From: Saccharothrix sp. HUAS TT1
GTDB lineage: Bacteria > Actinomycetota > Actinomycetes > Mycobacteriales > Pseudonocardiaceae
DNA: 64,000 bases
Assembly (NCBI RefSeq): GCF_040744945.1
Contig: NZ_CP160453.1
Span: 3,286,001 to 3,350,000 of the forward strand
Reading direction: 5' to 3'
This document shows, piece by piece, positions 30,475 through 39,534 of the stretch (position 1 is its first letter; each line of letters starts with the position of its first letter). The notes below the pieces were generated by a model that had not been told where the DNA came from, made no database searches, and worked only from the letters and a program-made list of their open reading frames with translations. The position numbers and the translations under genes were made by a program.

Positions 30475-32289
30475 ATGGCTTCGCAAGAGGTGCTGCGAAG
30501 GGTCTTCGGGTACGAGTCCTTCCGCGGGGACCAGCAGGAGATCGTCGACCACGTCATCGGTGGCGGCGACGCGTTGGTGCTCATGCCCACCGGTGGTGGG
30601 AAGTCGTTGTGCTACCAGATCCCGTCCCTGGTGCGCGAGGGCACCGGTGTCGTCGTCTCGCCCCTGATCGCGTTGATGCAGGACCAGGTGGACGCGCTCC
30701 GGGACCTCGGCGTGCGCGCCGGCTTCCTCAACTCCACCCAGTTCCCCGACGAGCGCGCCCTGGTCGAGGCCGAGTTCCTGGCCGGCGAGCTGGACCTGCT
30801 CTACCTCGCCCCCGAGCGCCTGCGCACCGAGCAGACCACCCGCCTGCTCGACCGCGGCAGGATCGCCCTGTTCGCCATCGACGAGGCGCACTGCGTCTCC
30901 CAGTGGGGCCACGACTTCCGGCCCGAGTACCTGGCGCTGTCGCACCTGCACGAGCGGTGGCCGGAGGTGCCGCGCGTCGCGCTCACGGCGACCGCCACCC
31001 GGGCCACCCACGCCGAGATCGCCGAACGCCTCGCCCTCGGCGACGCCAAGCACTTCGTCGCCAGCTTCGACCGCCCGAACATCCAGTACCGCATCGTCCC
31101 CAAGAACGAGCCGAAGAAGCAGCTGCTGGAACTGCTGCGCACCGAGCACAAGGGCGACGCGGGCATCGTCTACTGCCTGTCCCGCAACTCGGTCGAGAAG
31201 ACCGCCGAATTCCTCACCGAGAACGGCATCCCGGCGCTGCCCTACCACGCGGGCCTCGACGCGGGCACCCGCGCGCGCAACCAGTCCCGCTTCCTGCGCG
31301 AGGACGGCCTGGTGATGGTCGCGACCATCGCGTTCGGCATGGGCATCGACAAGCCGGACGTCCGGTTCGTCGCCCACCTGGACCTGCCGAAGTCCGTCGA
31401 GGGCTACTACCAGGAGACCGGCCGCGCGGGCCGGGACGGGCTGCCGTCCACGGCGTGGCTGGCCTACGGCCTCCAGGACGTCGTCCAGCAGCGCAAGATG
31501 ATCGACGACTCCGAGGGCGACCAGCAGCACCGCCGCAAGCTCATGGCGCACCTGGACGCGATGCTCGCGCTGTGCGAGACGGTCCAGTGCCGCCGCGTGC
31601 GGCTGCTCGACTACTTCGGCCAGTCCGGCGAGCCGTGCGGCAACTGCGACACGTGCCTGGCCCCGCCGGAGACGTGGGACGGCACGGTGGCCGCGCAGAA
31701 GGTGCTGTCCACGGTGGTGCGGCTGCGCAACGAGCGGCGGCAGAAGTTCGGTGCGGGGCAGACGATCGACATCCTGCTCGGCCGCAAGACCGCGAAGGTC
31801 ATCCAGCACGACCACGACCAGCTGAAGGTCTTCGGCATCGGCGCCGAGCTGAACGAGAGCGGCTGGCGCGGCGTGGTCCGGCAGCTGCTGGCGCAGGGCC
31901 TGCTCGCGGTCGAGGGCGAGTACTCCACCTTGGTCGTCACGCCCGCCAGTGACGAGGTGCTGTTCCAGGGCCGCCAGGTGCTGATGCGGCGCGAGCCGGA
32001 GCGCGCGGCGAAGGTCAAGACCGCCAAGGCGGCCAAGGGCGCGCCGGTCGACCTGCCCGCCGAGGCCGCGCCGGTGTTCGAGCGGCTGCGGGTGTGGCGG
32101 ACGGCGCAGGCGCGCGAGCAGGGCGTCCCGCCCTACATCATCTTCAATGACGCCACGCTGCGGCAGATCGCCACGTCCGGCCCGGCCACGCTGGACGAGC
32201 TGAGCGCGATCAGCGGCGTCGGCGAGAACAAGCTGGCCAAGTACGGGCAGCAGGTCTTGGACACGCTGAGCGACGCGTTGAGCGCATGA
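30475..32289 (+). CDS. recQ: ATP-dependent DNA helicase RecQ
   Basis: This 604-residue 3'-5' helicase has the full bacterial RecQ layout. The helicase core has Walker A MPTGGGKSLCY (K43), the DEAH box and aromatic-rich loop in AIDEAHCVSQWGHDFRP, and motif VI QETGRAGRDG. A zinc-binding region uses the cysteines in LCETVQCRRV and EPCGNCDTCLAP. A winged-helix domain follows, and a C-terminal HRDC domain occupies about residues 525-600. It resolves branched DNA during recombination and fork repair. It appears leaderless. The stop overlaps the ATG of the pentapeptide-repeat gene as ATGA. Confidence 0.96.
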   Translation: MASQEVLRRVFGYESFRGDQQEIVDHVIGGGDALVLMPTGGGKSLCYQIPSLVREGTGVVVSPLIALMQDQVDALRDLGVRAGFLNSTQFPDERALVEAEFLAGELDLLYLAPERLRTEQTTRLLDRGRIALFAIDEAHCVSQWGHDFRPEYLALSHLHERWPEVPRVALTATATRATHAEIAERLALGDAKHFVASFDRPNIQYRIVPKNEPKKQLLELLRTEHKGDAGIVYCLSRNSVEKTAEFLTENGIPALPYHAGLDAGTRARNQSRFLREDGLVMVATIAFGMGIDKPDVRFVAHLDLPKSVEGYYQETGRAGRDGLPSTAWLAYGLQDVVQQRKMIDDSEGDQQHRRKLMAHLDAMLALCETVQCRRVRLLDYFGQSGEPCGNCDTCLAPPETWDGTVAAQKVLSTVVRLRNERRQKFGAGQTIDILLGRKTAKVIQHDHDQLKVFGIGAELNESGWRGVVRQLLAQGLLAVEGEYSTLVVTPASDEVLFQGRQVLMRREPERAAKVKTAKAAKGAPVDLPAEAAPVFERLRVWRTAQAREQGVPPYIIFNDATLRQIATSGPATLDELSAISGVGENKLAKYGQQVLDTLSDALSA

Positions 32290-33083
32290 ACGACCTCCGC
32301 GCCGACTGCGCGCGCTGCTTCGCCCTGTGCTGCGTGGTGCCCGCGTTCGCGGAGTCCGTCGACTTCGCGATCGACAAGCCCGCCCGCACGCCGTGCCCGA
32401 ACCTGGGCCAGGACTTCCGCTGCGGCATCCACACCCGCTTGCGGGACAGGGGTTTTCCGGGTTGCACGGTGTACGACTGCTTCGGCGCGGGCCAGCAGGT
32501 GGCGCAGGTGACGTTCGGCGGCACGAGCTGGCGCGACGACCCGGCGTCGGCGAGCACGATGTTCGACGTCTTCCCGGTGATGCGCCAACTCCACGAACTG
32601 CTCTGGTACCTGACCGGTGCGCTGGCGCTGGAACCGGCCCGCCCGCTGCACGCCGACGCCGAGGCGCTGCGGGCGGAGGTCGAAGCGCTCACCAGCGGCA
32701 CACCGGACGAACTGCTGGCGCTGGACGTCGGCCCCTTCTGGGAGCGGGTGAACGCCCTGCTGCTGCGCGCCAGCGACCTGACCCGGGGCAAGGGCAAGAA
32801 CCGCCGCGGCGCGGACCTGATCGGCAAGGACCTGAGGGGCGCGAACCTGCGACGGTCCACGCTGCGCGGCGCGTACCTGATCGGCGCCGACCTGCGCGAC
32901 GCCGACCTGCGGCTGGTCGACTTCATCGGCGCGGACCTGCGCGGCGCCGACCTGGCCGGCGCGGACCTGACCGACGCCTTCTTCCTCACCCAGGCCCAGG
33001 TGGACGCGGCCAGGGGCAGCACGGCGACCAAGCTGCCGAAGTCCCTGGCCCACCCCGAGCACTGGGTACGTCACCAGGCGTAG
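32286..33083 (+). CDS. Cys-rich domain fused to pentapeptide repeats
   Basis: This 265-residue protein has eight cysteines in its first 65 residues (C8, C11, C15, C16, C37, C46, C60, C65) in an arrangement like a zinc- or iron-binding YkgJ-type domain. A helical middle part (about 85-165) follows, then a run of A(D/N)LxX pentapeptide repeats (about 177-235, ADLIGKDLRGANLRRSTLRG onward). Pentapeptide helices mimic DNA and can bind gyrase. Coupling to recQ by ATGA suggests cotranslation and perhaps a DNA-related role; that is inference. The function of the family is unknown. Confidence 0.72.
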   Translation: MNDLRADCARCFALCCVVPAFAESVDFAIDKPARTPCPNLGQDFRCGIHTRLRDRGFPGCTVYDCFGAGQQVAQVTFGGTSWRDDPASASTMFDVFPVMRQLHELLWYLTGALALEPARPLHADAEALRAEVEALTSGTPDELLALDVGPFWERVNALLLRASDLTRGKGKNRRGADLIGKDLRGANLRRSTLRGAYLIGADLRDADLRLVDFIGADLRGADLAGADLTDAFFLTQAQVDAARGSTATKLPKSLAHPEHWVRHQA

Positions 33084-33143
33084 GCGCGGGAGCCGCCGCC
33101 GGGCCGACGCGGTGACGGCGCGGCGCGGGCCAGGCTGTGCGCC

Positions 33144-33584
33144 ATGAGACCGGGAGCGCGCAAGACGTGGCTGCTGCTGCACGTCATCTCGTCCGTGGGC
33201 TGGCTCGGCGTCACGATCGGGATGCTCGTGCTGGCGCTGGCGGCGTTCGACGCGCCGCAGCTCTACCAGGCGATGTCGCTGCTCGGCGACCTCGTCGTGC
33301 TGCCGCTGGCGCTGGCCGCGCTGGTGACCGGCGTGGTGCTGTCGGTGGGCACGAGGTGGGGCCTGGTGAAGCACCGCTGGGTGCTGGTGAAGTTCGCGCT
33401 GACCGTCGTCGCCGTGGTCGCCACGACGTTCTCGCTGCGCTCGGGCCTGCACGAGGCGGCGGACGGCGTCGTGGGCACGGCGGGTGGCGACGTCCTGGCG
33501 GCGGCGTGCGTCTCGCTGGCGCTCTACACGTTCAACACGGCGCTGTCGGTGTTCAAGCCCTGGGGTCGGACCCGGTGGGGCTGA
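33144..33584 (+). CDS. Four-helix integral membrane protein
   Basis: This 146-residue protein has four hydrophobic helices at about residues 9-30, 42-65, 78-97 and 112-132 and short polar loops. It resembles the DUF2269-like small membrane proteins of actinobacteria, with WLLLHVISSVGWLGVTIG at the first helix. No catalytic residues are evident. Its last 32 bases overlap the 3' end of the convergent NACHT gene. Function is unknown. Confidence 0.65.
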   Translation: MRPGARKTWLLLHVISSVGWLGVTIGMLVLALAAFDAPQLYQAMSLLGDLVVLPLALAALVTGVVLSVGTRWGLVKHRWVLVKFALTVVAVVATTFSLRSGLHEAADGVVGTAGGDVLAAACVSLALYTFNTALSVFKPWGRTRWG

Positions 33585-35553
33585 GGTCGGCCTGCCGGCG
33601 CGCCACGGTCGCGGCCAGCTCCGCCGGGTCGCACCCGGCCAGGTGGTCGCGGACCGCGCCGTGCGGGAACCGGTGCTCGTCCACCAGCAGCACCCGGTCC
33701 CGCGCGGACTGCAGGACCGCCTTGCGGCGCAACGGGAACTCGTCCAGCGCGAGCGGCCTCGCCAGCAGCTCGGCCACCGGCTCGAACGGCCGGTTCGCGC
33801 TCGGCGTGCCGGCCAGGCCGACCAGCAGGCCGGTGACCGCGCCCAGCCCCGAAAGCCGGACGTCCGCGCCGGCGAGCACCGCCAGCCCCGCGCCCGCCGC
33901 GCCCGCCGCCGGCAGCCAGCGCAGCCCGGTGGCCGGCCGGATCCGCAGGTTGGACCACACCCCGGCCAGCCCGCCGACGAACGCGCCCACCAGCCCGCCC
34001 GCCGCGAGCCCCATCCCCAGGGCGCTCAGCAACTCCACCGACGGACCGGTCAGCACCATCACCCCCGCGGGCGCGAAGGTGCACGCCACCGCGCCGTACC
34101 AGTCCCGGGTGATCCCGCGGGCGACCAGCAGCGCGACCACGACGACCAGCCCGTACCCGACCGCCGCCGGCCACCGGGCGGCCTGCGCGCCGAGCAGCCC
34201 GCCGAGCAGGGTCGCCGCACCGGTCACCGCCGCGCCGCCGGCGAAACCCACCACCGCCCAGAGGTTCCCGCGCCGCGGGTCGCCCCGCTTCACCTTGAAA
34301 GTGCTGCGCGGCACCAGGACCGTCGCCGCGGCGGCGACCGCGGCGGGCACCAGGCCGAGCCGAACACCGACCACGAAGCACAACGCCGCCGCCGCACCCG
34401 CGAGCGCGCTCGGCGCGGCCCGCCGGAACAGCCGCCACACCACTTCCGGGCCGACGAAGTCCAGCCACACGTGCCGCGCGGGCAACCGGGACCTGGCCAG
34501 CAGGTCGCGCTTGCGCCGGGCGATGCGGGCCAGGAACCGCAGCGCGCGCACCGTCCGCTCCGGACGGTGCGGACCCCGGGCCACCGACTCGACCAGGTAG
34601 GTCTCCAGCACGCCCCGGTACTCCGCCCGCCCGGCCCGGTAGGCCAGGGCCAGCAGGCCGAACGCGAGCGGCGTGCGCACCTCGTCCCACAGGTCCGGGT
34701 TCTTCTCCAACTCGTCGCGCAGGCCGTCCAACCGGGGGCCGCACGCCGCGATCAGCTCCTGGACGACGTTGCGCGACAACGGTTCCACGCGCACGACGTC
34801 GTAGCGCGGCAGGTGCTCGTGCTCGTCGCCCGCGGTGCACAGCACGACCTGCGGCACGTTCAGCGCGGTGATCCACGCCAGGCACTCGACCCGGTCGGCG
34901 GGCGCCAGCTCGTCCAGCCCGTCGAACAGCAGCACGACGGCGCGCTCGCGCAGCCACGCCCGGCCGACCCGCGCCCCGATCCGGTACCGGTCGGCGAGCG
35001 CGCGCAGCAGCCACTCGCCGAAGTCCTCGTCACGCCGCCAGCCGCCGAGGTCCACCACCACCGGCACCGGCTGGCCGAGGTCGGCGCGGGCCCGCGCGAG
35101 CAGCGCCTCGGCCAGCTCCAGCAGCAGCGTCGTCTTGCCCGCGCCCGGCTCGCCCGCCACCACCAGCGGGTGGCGCACGCGCGTCGACAGCCGCGGCCCG
35201 ACCCGGGGCGCGACGCCGAGCTTCAGCCGCACCTGCTCGGCCAGCGAGCCGGCCACCCGGTCCCGGACGAACCGCTCCACCCGGTCCAGCGCCGCCCGCC
35301 GGTTGGCCGGGTGCGCGGGCCGCCGCCGCACGAGCAGCGCGCTCAGCGGTTCCCACGCCGCGAGGCACGCGGTGAGGACGGTCAGCACGGCCAGCGACGG
35401 CCACAACCAGGGCGCGTAGCCGCCGAGCACGCGGGGCGCGGACCCGCCGGTGGCGGTGTTGATCGCGACCGGGACGAGCACCAGGCAGGTCACCCCGCCC
35501 ACGGCGAACAGGGCGGCCAGCCGGGTGGCGCGGCCGAGCCGTCGCGCGTCCAT
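33553..35553 (-). CDS. Membrane NACHT-domain NTPase
   Basis: This 666-residue STAND-type NTPase has two N-terminal membrane helices (about residues 13-34 and 46-68). The NACHT domain has Walker A GEPGAGKT (134-141), a Walker B of the NACHT form LLFDGLDEL (209-217), and the following EPLSRNVVQELI region. Residues about 395-575 hold multiple hydrophobic helices, so the protein is anchored at both ends with the NTPase in the cytoplasm. Bacterial NACHT proteins include anti-phage sensors, but most actinobacterial ones are uncharacterised. The ATG at 35553 follows GGAGGG. It overlaps the convergent membrane-protein gene by 32 bases. Confidence 0.8.
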   Translation of the reverse strand: MDARRLGRATRLAALFAVGGVTCLVLVPVAINTATGGSAPRVLGGYAPWLWPSLAVLTVLTACLAAWEPLSALLVRRRPAHPANRRAALDRVERFVRDRVAGSLAEQVRLKLGVAPRVGPRLSTRVRHPLVVAGEPGAGKTTLLLELAEALLARARADLGQPVPVVVDLGGWRRDEDFGEWLLRALADRYRIGARVGRAWLRERAVVLLFDGLDELAPADRVECLAWITALNVPQVVLCTAGDEHEHLPRYDVVRVEPLSRNVVQELIAACGPRLDGLRDELEKNPDLWDEVRTPLAFGLLALAYRAGRAEYRGVLETYLVESVARGPHRPERTVRALRFLARIARRKRDLLARSRLPARHVWLDFVGPEVVWRLFRRAAPSALAGAAAALCFVVGVRLGLVPAAVAAAATVLVPRSTFKVKRGDPRRGNLWAVVGFAGGAAVTGAATLLGGLLGAQAARWPAAVGYGLVVVVALLVARGITRDWYGAVACTFAPAGVMVLTGPSVELLSALGMGLAAGGLVGAFVGGLAGVWSNLRIRPATGLRWLPAAGAAGAGLAVLAGADVRLSGLGAVTGLLVGLAGTPSANRPFEPVAELLARPLALDEFPLRRKAVLQSARDRVLLVDEHRFPHGAVRDHLAGCDPAELAATVARRQADLSPTGSDPRA

Positions 35554-35665
35554 GTGCCCTCCCACCAGGTCGCGATCGACGGTAACGGCGTTCGCGACGC
35601 GGTGGTAGAAGGGTTAACGTGGTCGGCCGGTCACCCTCGGTGGCCGGTCCGGGCCGGGTTCCGGC

Positions 35666-36466
35666 TCAGCCCCGGAGGAAGTCCACCAGCAGCCGGTTCA
35701 CCTCGGCCGGCTGCTCCAGGAAGCCGTAGTGGCCCGCGTCGGCCACCTCCGCGTACCGCGCGCCGGGGATCGCGTCGGCCACCTCGCGGCCCAGGTAGGC
35801 GGGCAGGACCCGGTCGTCGGCGAAACCCACCACCAGGCACGGGACGGTGATGCCGCGGTAGGCGTCGAGCCTGCTCTCGAACTGGTTCATCTCCATCTGC
35901 GCCCGCACGCCCTTGCCCACGGCGGACCCGGAGAACTCGAACACGTCCAGCCAGTCCCGCACGCCGACCCGGTCCCGCAAGGTCTTGGGCGACAGGTTCA
36001 GCACCGCCGTCACCGCCGCGTGGTACGGCCCCGGCAGCGTGATCCCCTGGTCGTGCAGGGCGCGCTCGCCGCGTGACAACGCCGTCTGCACGGGGTCGTT
36101 GCGACCGGCCGTCGCCAGCATCACGGCCTTGGCCACGAGGTCGGGCCGGGCCAGCGCGAGCTCCTGCGCCACCCGCGCGCCCATGGACGTGCCGACGACG
36201 TGAGCCCGACCGCCCAGCCGCTCGATCAACGCCGCCGTGTCGCCGACCAGGTCGCCGATGACCATGCCGGACGCGCACTCGTCCGTCGGCGGGATGCCCC
36301 GGTTGTCGATGGTGGCCACCCGGAAACCGGCCCCGCGCAGCGCGGGCGCCTGGTGCGCGTGCCACACCCGCCCCGGGCTGCCGGTGCCCATCACCATGAC
36401 GACGAGGTCGCCCTCGCCCTCCACGTGGTAGCTGAGGTTGATCCCGTTGAGCGCGACGACCGGCAT
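35666..36466 (-). CDS. Alpha/beta-hydrolase
   Basis: This 266-residue hydrolase has nucleophile S94 in VVGTSMGARVA, an acid probably in VVGFADDRVLP and a catalytic histidine in VADAGHYGFLEQP. The oxyanion-side HG motif is replaced by VMVMGTGSPGRVW, as in several lactone or ester hydrolases of the family. The substrate is unknown. It diverges from an MFS exporter gene with about 100 bases between them, a common layout for detoxification pairs. The ATG at 36466 starts just before the first strand. Confidence 0.82.
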   Translation of the reverse strand: MPVVALNGINLSYHVEGEGDLVVMVMGTGSPGRVWHAHQAPALRGAGFRVATIDNRGIPPTDECASGMVIGDLVGDTAALIERLGGRAHVVGTSMGARVAQELALARPDLVAKAVMLATAGRNDPVQTALSRGERALHDQGITLPGPYHAAVTAVLNLSPKTLRDRVGVRDWLDVFEFSGSAVGKGVRAQMEMNQFESRLDAYRGITVPCLVVGFADDRVLPAYLGREVADAIPGARYAEVADAGHYGFLEQPAEVNRLLVDFLRG

Positions 36467-36536
36467 GGGCCGCAGGCTACTAGGGAGGCGGTGGGCGCAG
36501 GAGTGCTCCACCCCACGCCGCTGCGGATTGCACCTG

Positions 36537-36546
36537 ACACCGGTGT
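36537..36546. promoter_or_regulatory. Palindrome upstream of the MFS gene
   Basis: ACACCGGTGT is a perfect 10-base palindrome 20 bases before the MFS start, in the region shared with the divergent hydrolase. It could be an operator; no regulator gene adjoins. Confidence 0.35.
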
Positions 36547-36566
36547 GAGGTCCGACCATCGCCGGC

Positions 36567-37751
36567 ATGAGCGACACCGCACCGCGCGCCGACGTCCTGC
36601 CCGTCGCGGGGGAGCTGCCCCTGCGCCCGCTGCTCCCGCTGGCCACGGCCGCGTTCACCACCGTGCTGACCGAGGCGCTGCCCGCCGGCGTGCTGCCCGG
36701 GATGAGCGCCGGCCTCGGCGTGGGCGAGGCCGCGACCGGCCAGCTGGTGACCGTCTACGCCCTCGGCACGGTCGCGGCGGCGATCCCGCTGTCGGCGGTC
36801 ACCTCCACCTGGCGGCGCAAGCGCCTGCTGCTGGCCGGGGTGGCGGGGTTCGCGGTCGCCAACACCGTCACCGCCGTGTCCGCGTCCTTCCCGCTGACCC
36901 TCGTCGCCCGGCTGGTCGCCGGTGTCGCCGCGGGTCTGGTGTGGGCGCTGCTGGCCGGGTACGCCCGCCGGGTCGCGCCCGCCCACCTGCGCGGCAAGGC
37001 GGTGGCGGTGGTGATGGCGGGCATCCCGGTCGCGCTGTCGCTCGGGGTGCCCGCGGGGGCGTTCCTGGGCGACGCGCTGGGCTGGCGCGCGTCGTTCTGG
37101 GCCATGACGGCGGTCGCCGTCGTGCTGGTCGGCTGGGTGGCGGCGGCGGTGCCGGACCAGCCGGGGCAGCCGCGCGGCGGTCGGGTCCCGGTCGCGCGGA
37201 CCCTCGCCGCGCCCGGCCTGGTCGCGGTCATGGCCGTGACTCTGGCGTTCGTGCTGGCGCACACCGTCCTCTACACCTACATCGCCGCCTACCTGGCGCA
37301 CCTCGGCCTGGCCGGCGAGGTCGACGTGGCGCTGCTGGTGTTCGGCGTGGCGTCGGTGGTGGGCATCGGGGTGGTCGGCGTGCTCGTCGACCGCCGGCTG
37401 CGGCTGCTGGTGATCGCCGCGACCGCCCTGGTCGCGGTCGCGGCCCTCGCGCTGGTCGGCACGCCGTTCACCTACCTCGCGATGGCGTTGTGGGGCTTGG
37501 GGTTCGGCGGCGTGCCGACGCTGCTGACGACGGCGGCCGGTGACGCGGGCGGCGAGGCCGCGGACACCGCGCAGGCCCTGCTGGTCACGCTGTGGAACGC
37601 GGCCATGGCGGGTGGCGGTGTCGCGGGCGGCCTGCTGCTGGGCGGGTTCGGGCCGGCGGCGCTGTCGTGGAGCGCGCTGGTGCTCCTGGCGCCCGCCCTG
37701 GTCGTGGTGCTCGCCGCCCGCGTCCACGGCTTCCCGGCGGTCCGGCGGTGA
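36567..37751 (+). CDS. MFS exporter of the chloramphenicol/arabinose-efflux (DHA1) type
   Basis: This 394-residue protein has twelve predicted helices. The TEALPAGVLPGMSAGLGV segment in the first helices is typical of Cmx/CmlR/AraJ-like exporters. The helix-5 antiporter motif appears as VMAGIPVALSLGVPAGAFLGDALGWR. It probably exports a drug-like or sugar-like compound; the substrate is unknown. Its stop TGA abuts the stop of the convergent CoA-binding gene in the palindrome TGATCA, with no bases between. Confidence 0.88.
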   Translation: MSDTAPRADVLPVAGELPLRPLLPLATAAFTTVLTEALPAGVLPGMSAGLGVGEAATGQLVTVYALGTVAAAIPLSAVTSTWRRKRLLLAGVAGFAVANTVTAVSASFPLTLVARLVAGVAAGLVWALLAGYARRVAPAHLRGKAVAVVMAGIPVALSLGVPAGAFLGDALGWRASFWAMTAVAVVLVGWVAAAVPDQPGQPRGGRVPVARTLAAPGLVAVMAVTLAFVLAHTVLYTYIAAYLAHLGLAGEVDVALLVFGVASVVGIGVVGVLVDRRLRLLVIAATALVAVAALALVGTPFTYLAMALWGLGFGGVPTLLTTAAGDAGGEAADTAQALLVTLWNAAMAGGGVAGGLLLGGFGPAALSWSALVLLAPALVVVLAARVHGFPAVRR

Positions 37752-38171
37752 TCAGCGCGGTCCGTTGGCCGACCACTCGATGGCCGGGCAGCGGTCCATC
37801 ACGACGTCCAGCCCGGCCGCGGTGGCCCGCTCGTACGCGGCCTCGTCCAGCACGTCGAGCTGGAACCACACCGCCTTCGCGCCGATCTCCACCGCCTGGT
37901 CGGCGAACTGCCCCGCCGCCTCGGAGCGGCGGAACACGTCGACCACGTCGACCGGGAACGGGATGTCGGCCAGCGACGCGTAGCCCTGCTCGCCGTGCAC
38001 GGTCGGCGCGTCCGGGTGCACCGGCACGATCCGCTTGCCGCGCTGCTGCAGGAACCTGGCCACGCCGTGCGCGGCGCGGCGCGGGTCGTCGGACAGCCCG
38101 ACCACGGCCCAGGTGTCGCCCTCGGCCAGGACGCGGCGGATCTTCTCGGGGTCGCCCCACGGTTCGGTCAT
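37752..38171 (-). CDS. CoA-binding domain protein (YccU-like)
   Basis: This 139-residue Rossmann-like protein has TWAVVGLSDDPRRAAHGVARFLQ at the nucleotide-binding loop, GKRIVPVHPDA, VDVVDVFRRSEA and the C-terminal VVMDRCPAIEW. This matches the single-domain CoA-binding (succinyl-CoA synthetase alpha-like) family. The molecular role is unknown. The start is an ATG and the stop is fused tail-to-tail with the MFS gene. Confidence 0.85.
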   Translation of the reverse strand: MTEPWGDPEKIRRVLAEGDTWAVVGLSDDPRRAAHGVARFLQQRGKRIVPVHPDAPTVHGEQGYASLADIPFPVDVVDVFRRSEAAGQFADQAVEIGAKAVWFQLDVLDEAAYERATAAGLDVVMDRCPAIEWSANGPR

Positions 38172-38262
38172 GGCACCAGAGTAGGACGGTACTGACCTGA
38201 ATGAGTTTCGCGTTTACCCTGTGGACTGCCCGCCGCCGCGGAGCCTTCGAGAGGACATCTTG

Positions 38263-39534
38263 ATGCGCGCCACCCGACCGGCCCTGATAGCCGCGCTCGT
38301 CGCCTCCCTGACCGCACCCGCCACCACCGCCGAGGCCGCGACCGGCCTCCACTACGTGCAAAGCGCCACCACGGGCCTGAACGTCGGCGTCTCGGGCACG
38401 TCAGTGCTCCAGCGCAGGCCCAAGGGCGACGAGGACCGCCAGCAGTGGACCTTCGACGGACGCACGCTGCGCGAGGGCTCGCAGTGCCTGGGCCGGCAGG
38501 GCGACCAGGCCGTGATGACGTCCTGCGACAGCGCCGACGCGCAGTGGGACGTGCTGCCCGACGGCGACCGGAGCCGGCTCAAGGTCCCCGGCGCCGACCG
38601 CTACCTGATCGCCTCGGGCGCGGACCAGGTGCGCGTCGGCGCCGGCGCCGACCTCTGGTACCTCACCCCGGTGTCGCCGCGGCGCACCCCCGCCCCGCCG
38701 GAGGGGGAGCGGCGGCTGGACCAGGTCACCTTCCTGACCGCGCACAACGCCTACGCCAACGGCGTGGACGGCGGCTTCGCCCCGCCGTTCGTCAACCTCG
38801 CGCCCAACCAGGCCCGCGGTATCGAGCGGCAGCTCGCGGACGGCGTGCGCGGGTTCCAGCTGGACGTCCACCACACCCCGGACGGCGCGATCCTGTGCCA
38901 CAACAGCTGCACGTGGGTCAGCCGGCCGGTGGCGCTGTGGGTGGACGTCCAGCGGGTCGTGGACTTCCTGGAGCGCAACCCGACCGAGTTCGTCACGATC
39001 TTCCTGGAGGACTACGTCCCGGCCGAGGTGCTGCGCGCCGAGCTGGGCCGGGTCGACGGCCTGGCCGACGTGCTGTTCCGCCCGGACCGGGAGGGCGTGC
39101 GGGCGAACGGCTGGCCGACCCTGAACGCCCTGCGCGCCACCGGCCGGCGGCTGATGATCTTCACCGACCACGCCCGGTCGGGTGACGCCGTGCCGCGGGA
39201 CGGCTTCGGCGTGATGTACCAACCGGAGTGGACGGTGGAGAACCACTGGTCGATGGGCTCGGGTCTCGGCGGTTCCGACTGGTCCTGCCACAGCCGTTGG
39301 GGCACGCCGCTCAACCGCACCGAGCCCGGTTTCCGGCCGCTGTTCGTGATGAACCACTTCCGGGACGTGCCGATCCCGTCCACCGCGGGCACGGACAACG
39401 GCAAGTCGGCCGACCGAGCCCGCCGCTTCTGCGAGCCCGCCGCCCGTAAAACGCCGACTTACCTGGCCGTGGACCACTACCACCTGGGCAACCCGATGGC
39501 GGCGGTCCTGGCGCTGTCCGCCGAGCGGTTCTAG
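38263..39534 (+). CDS. Secreted PI-PLC-like phosphodiesterase with N-terminal beta-trefoil-like domain
   Basis: This 423-residue protein has a Sec signal peptide (about residues 1-26, cleavage near TAEA-ATG). A ricin-type/beta-trefoil-like domain (about 27-130, with QQWTFDGRTLREGSQCLG) follows, then a PI-PLC X-like barrel. In the barrel, H in LTAHNAYANG and H in LDVHHTPDGAILCHN are the likely acid-base pair, with the substrate-binding segment VTIFLEDYVP. It probably cleaves glycerophosphodiester or phosphoinositide head groups outside the cell. The trefoil may bind sugars. The ATG follows GAGAGGA. Its stop shares the palindrome CTAG with the convergent protease gene. Confidence 0.82.
   Translation: MRATRPALIAALVASLTAPATTAEAATGLHYVQSATTGLNVGVSGTSVLQRRPKGDEDRQQWTFDGRTLREGSQCLGRQGDQAVMTSCDSADAQWDVLPDGDRSRLKVPGADRYLIASGADQVRVGAGADLWYLTPVSPRRTPAPPEGERRLDQVTFLTAHNAYANGVDGGFAPPFVNLAPNQARGIERQLADGVRGFQLDVHHTPDGAILCHNSCTWVSRPVALWVDVQRVVDFLERNPTEFVTIFLEDYVPAEVLRAELGRVDGLADVLFRPDREGVRANGWPTLNALRATGRRLMIFTDHARSGDAVPRDGFGVMYQPEWTVENHWSMGSGLGGSDWSCHSRWGTPLNRTEPGFRPLFVMNHFRDVPIPSTAGTDNGKSADRARRFCEPAARKTPTYLAVDHYHLGNPMAAVLALSAERF

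Noticed and set aside
29824..31815. 663-residue minus-strand open frame opposite recQ
   Set aside because: It is antisense to an intact recQ with all helicase motifs, and its own translation has no domain-like features.
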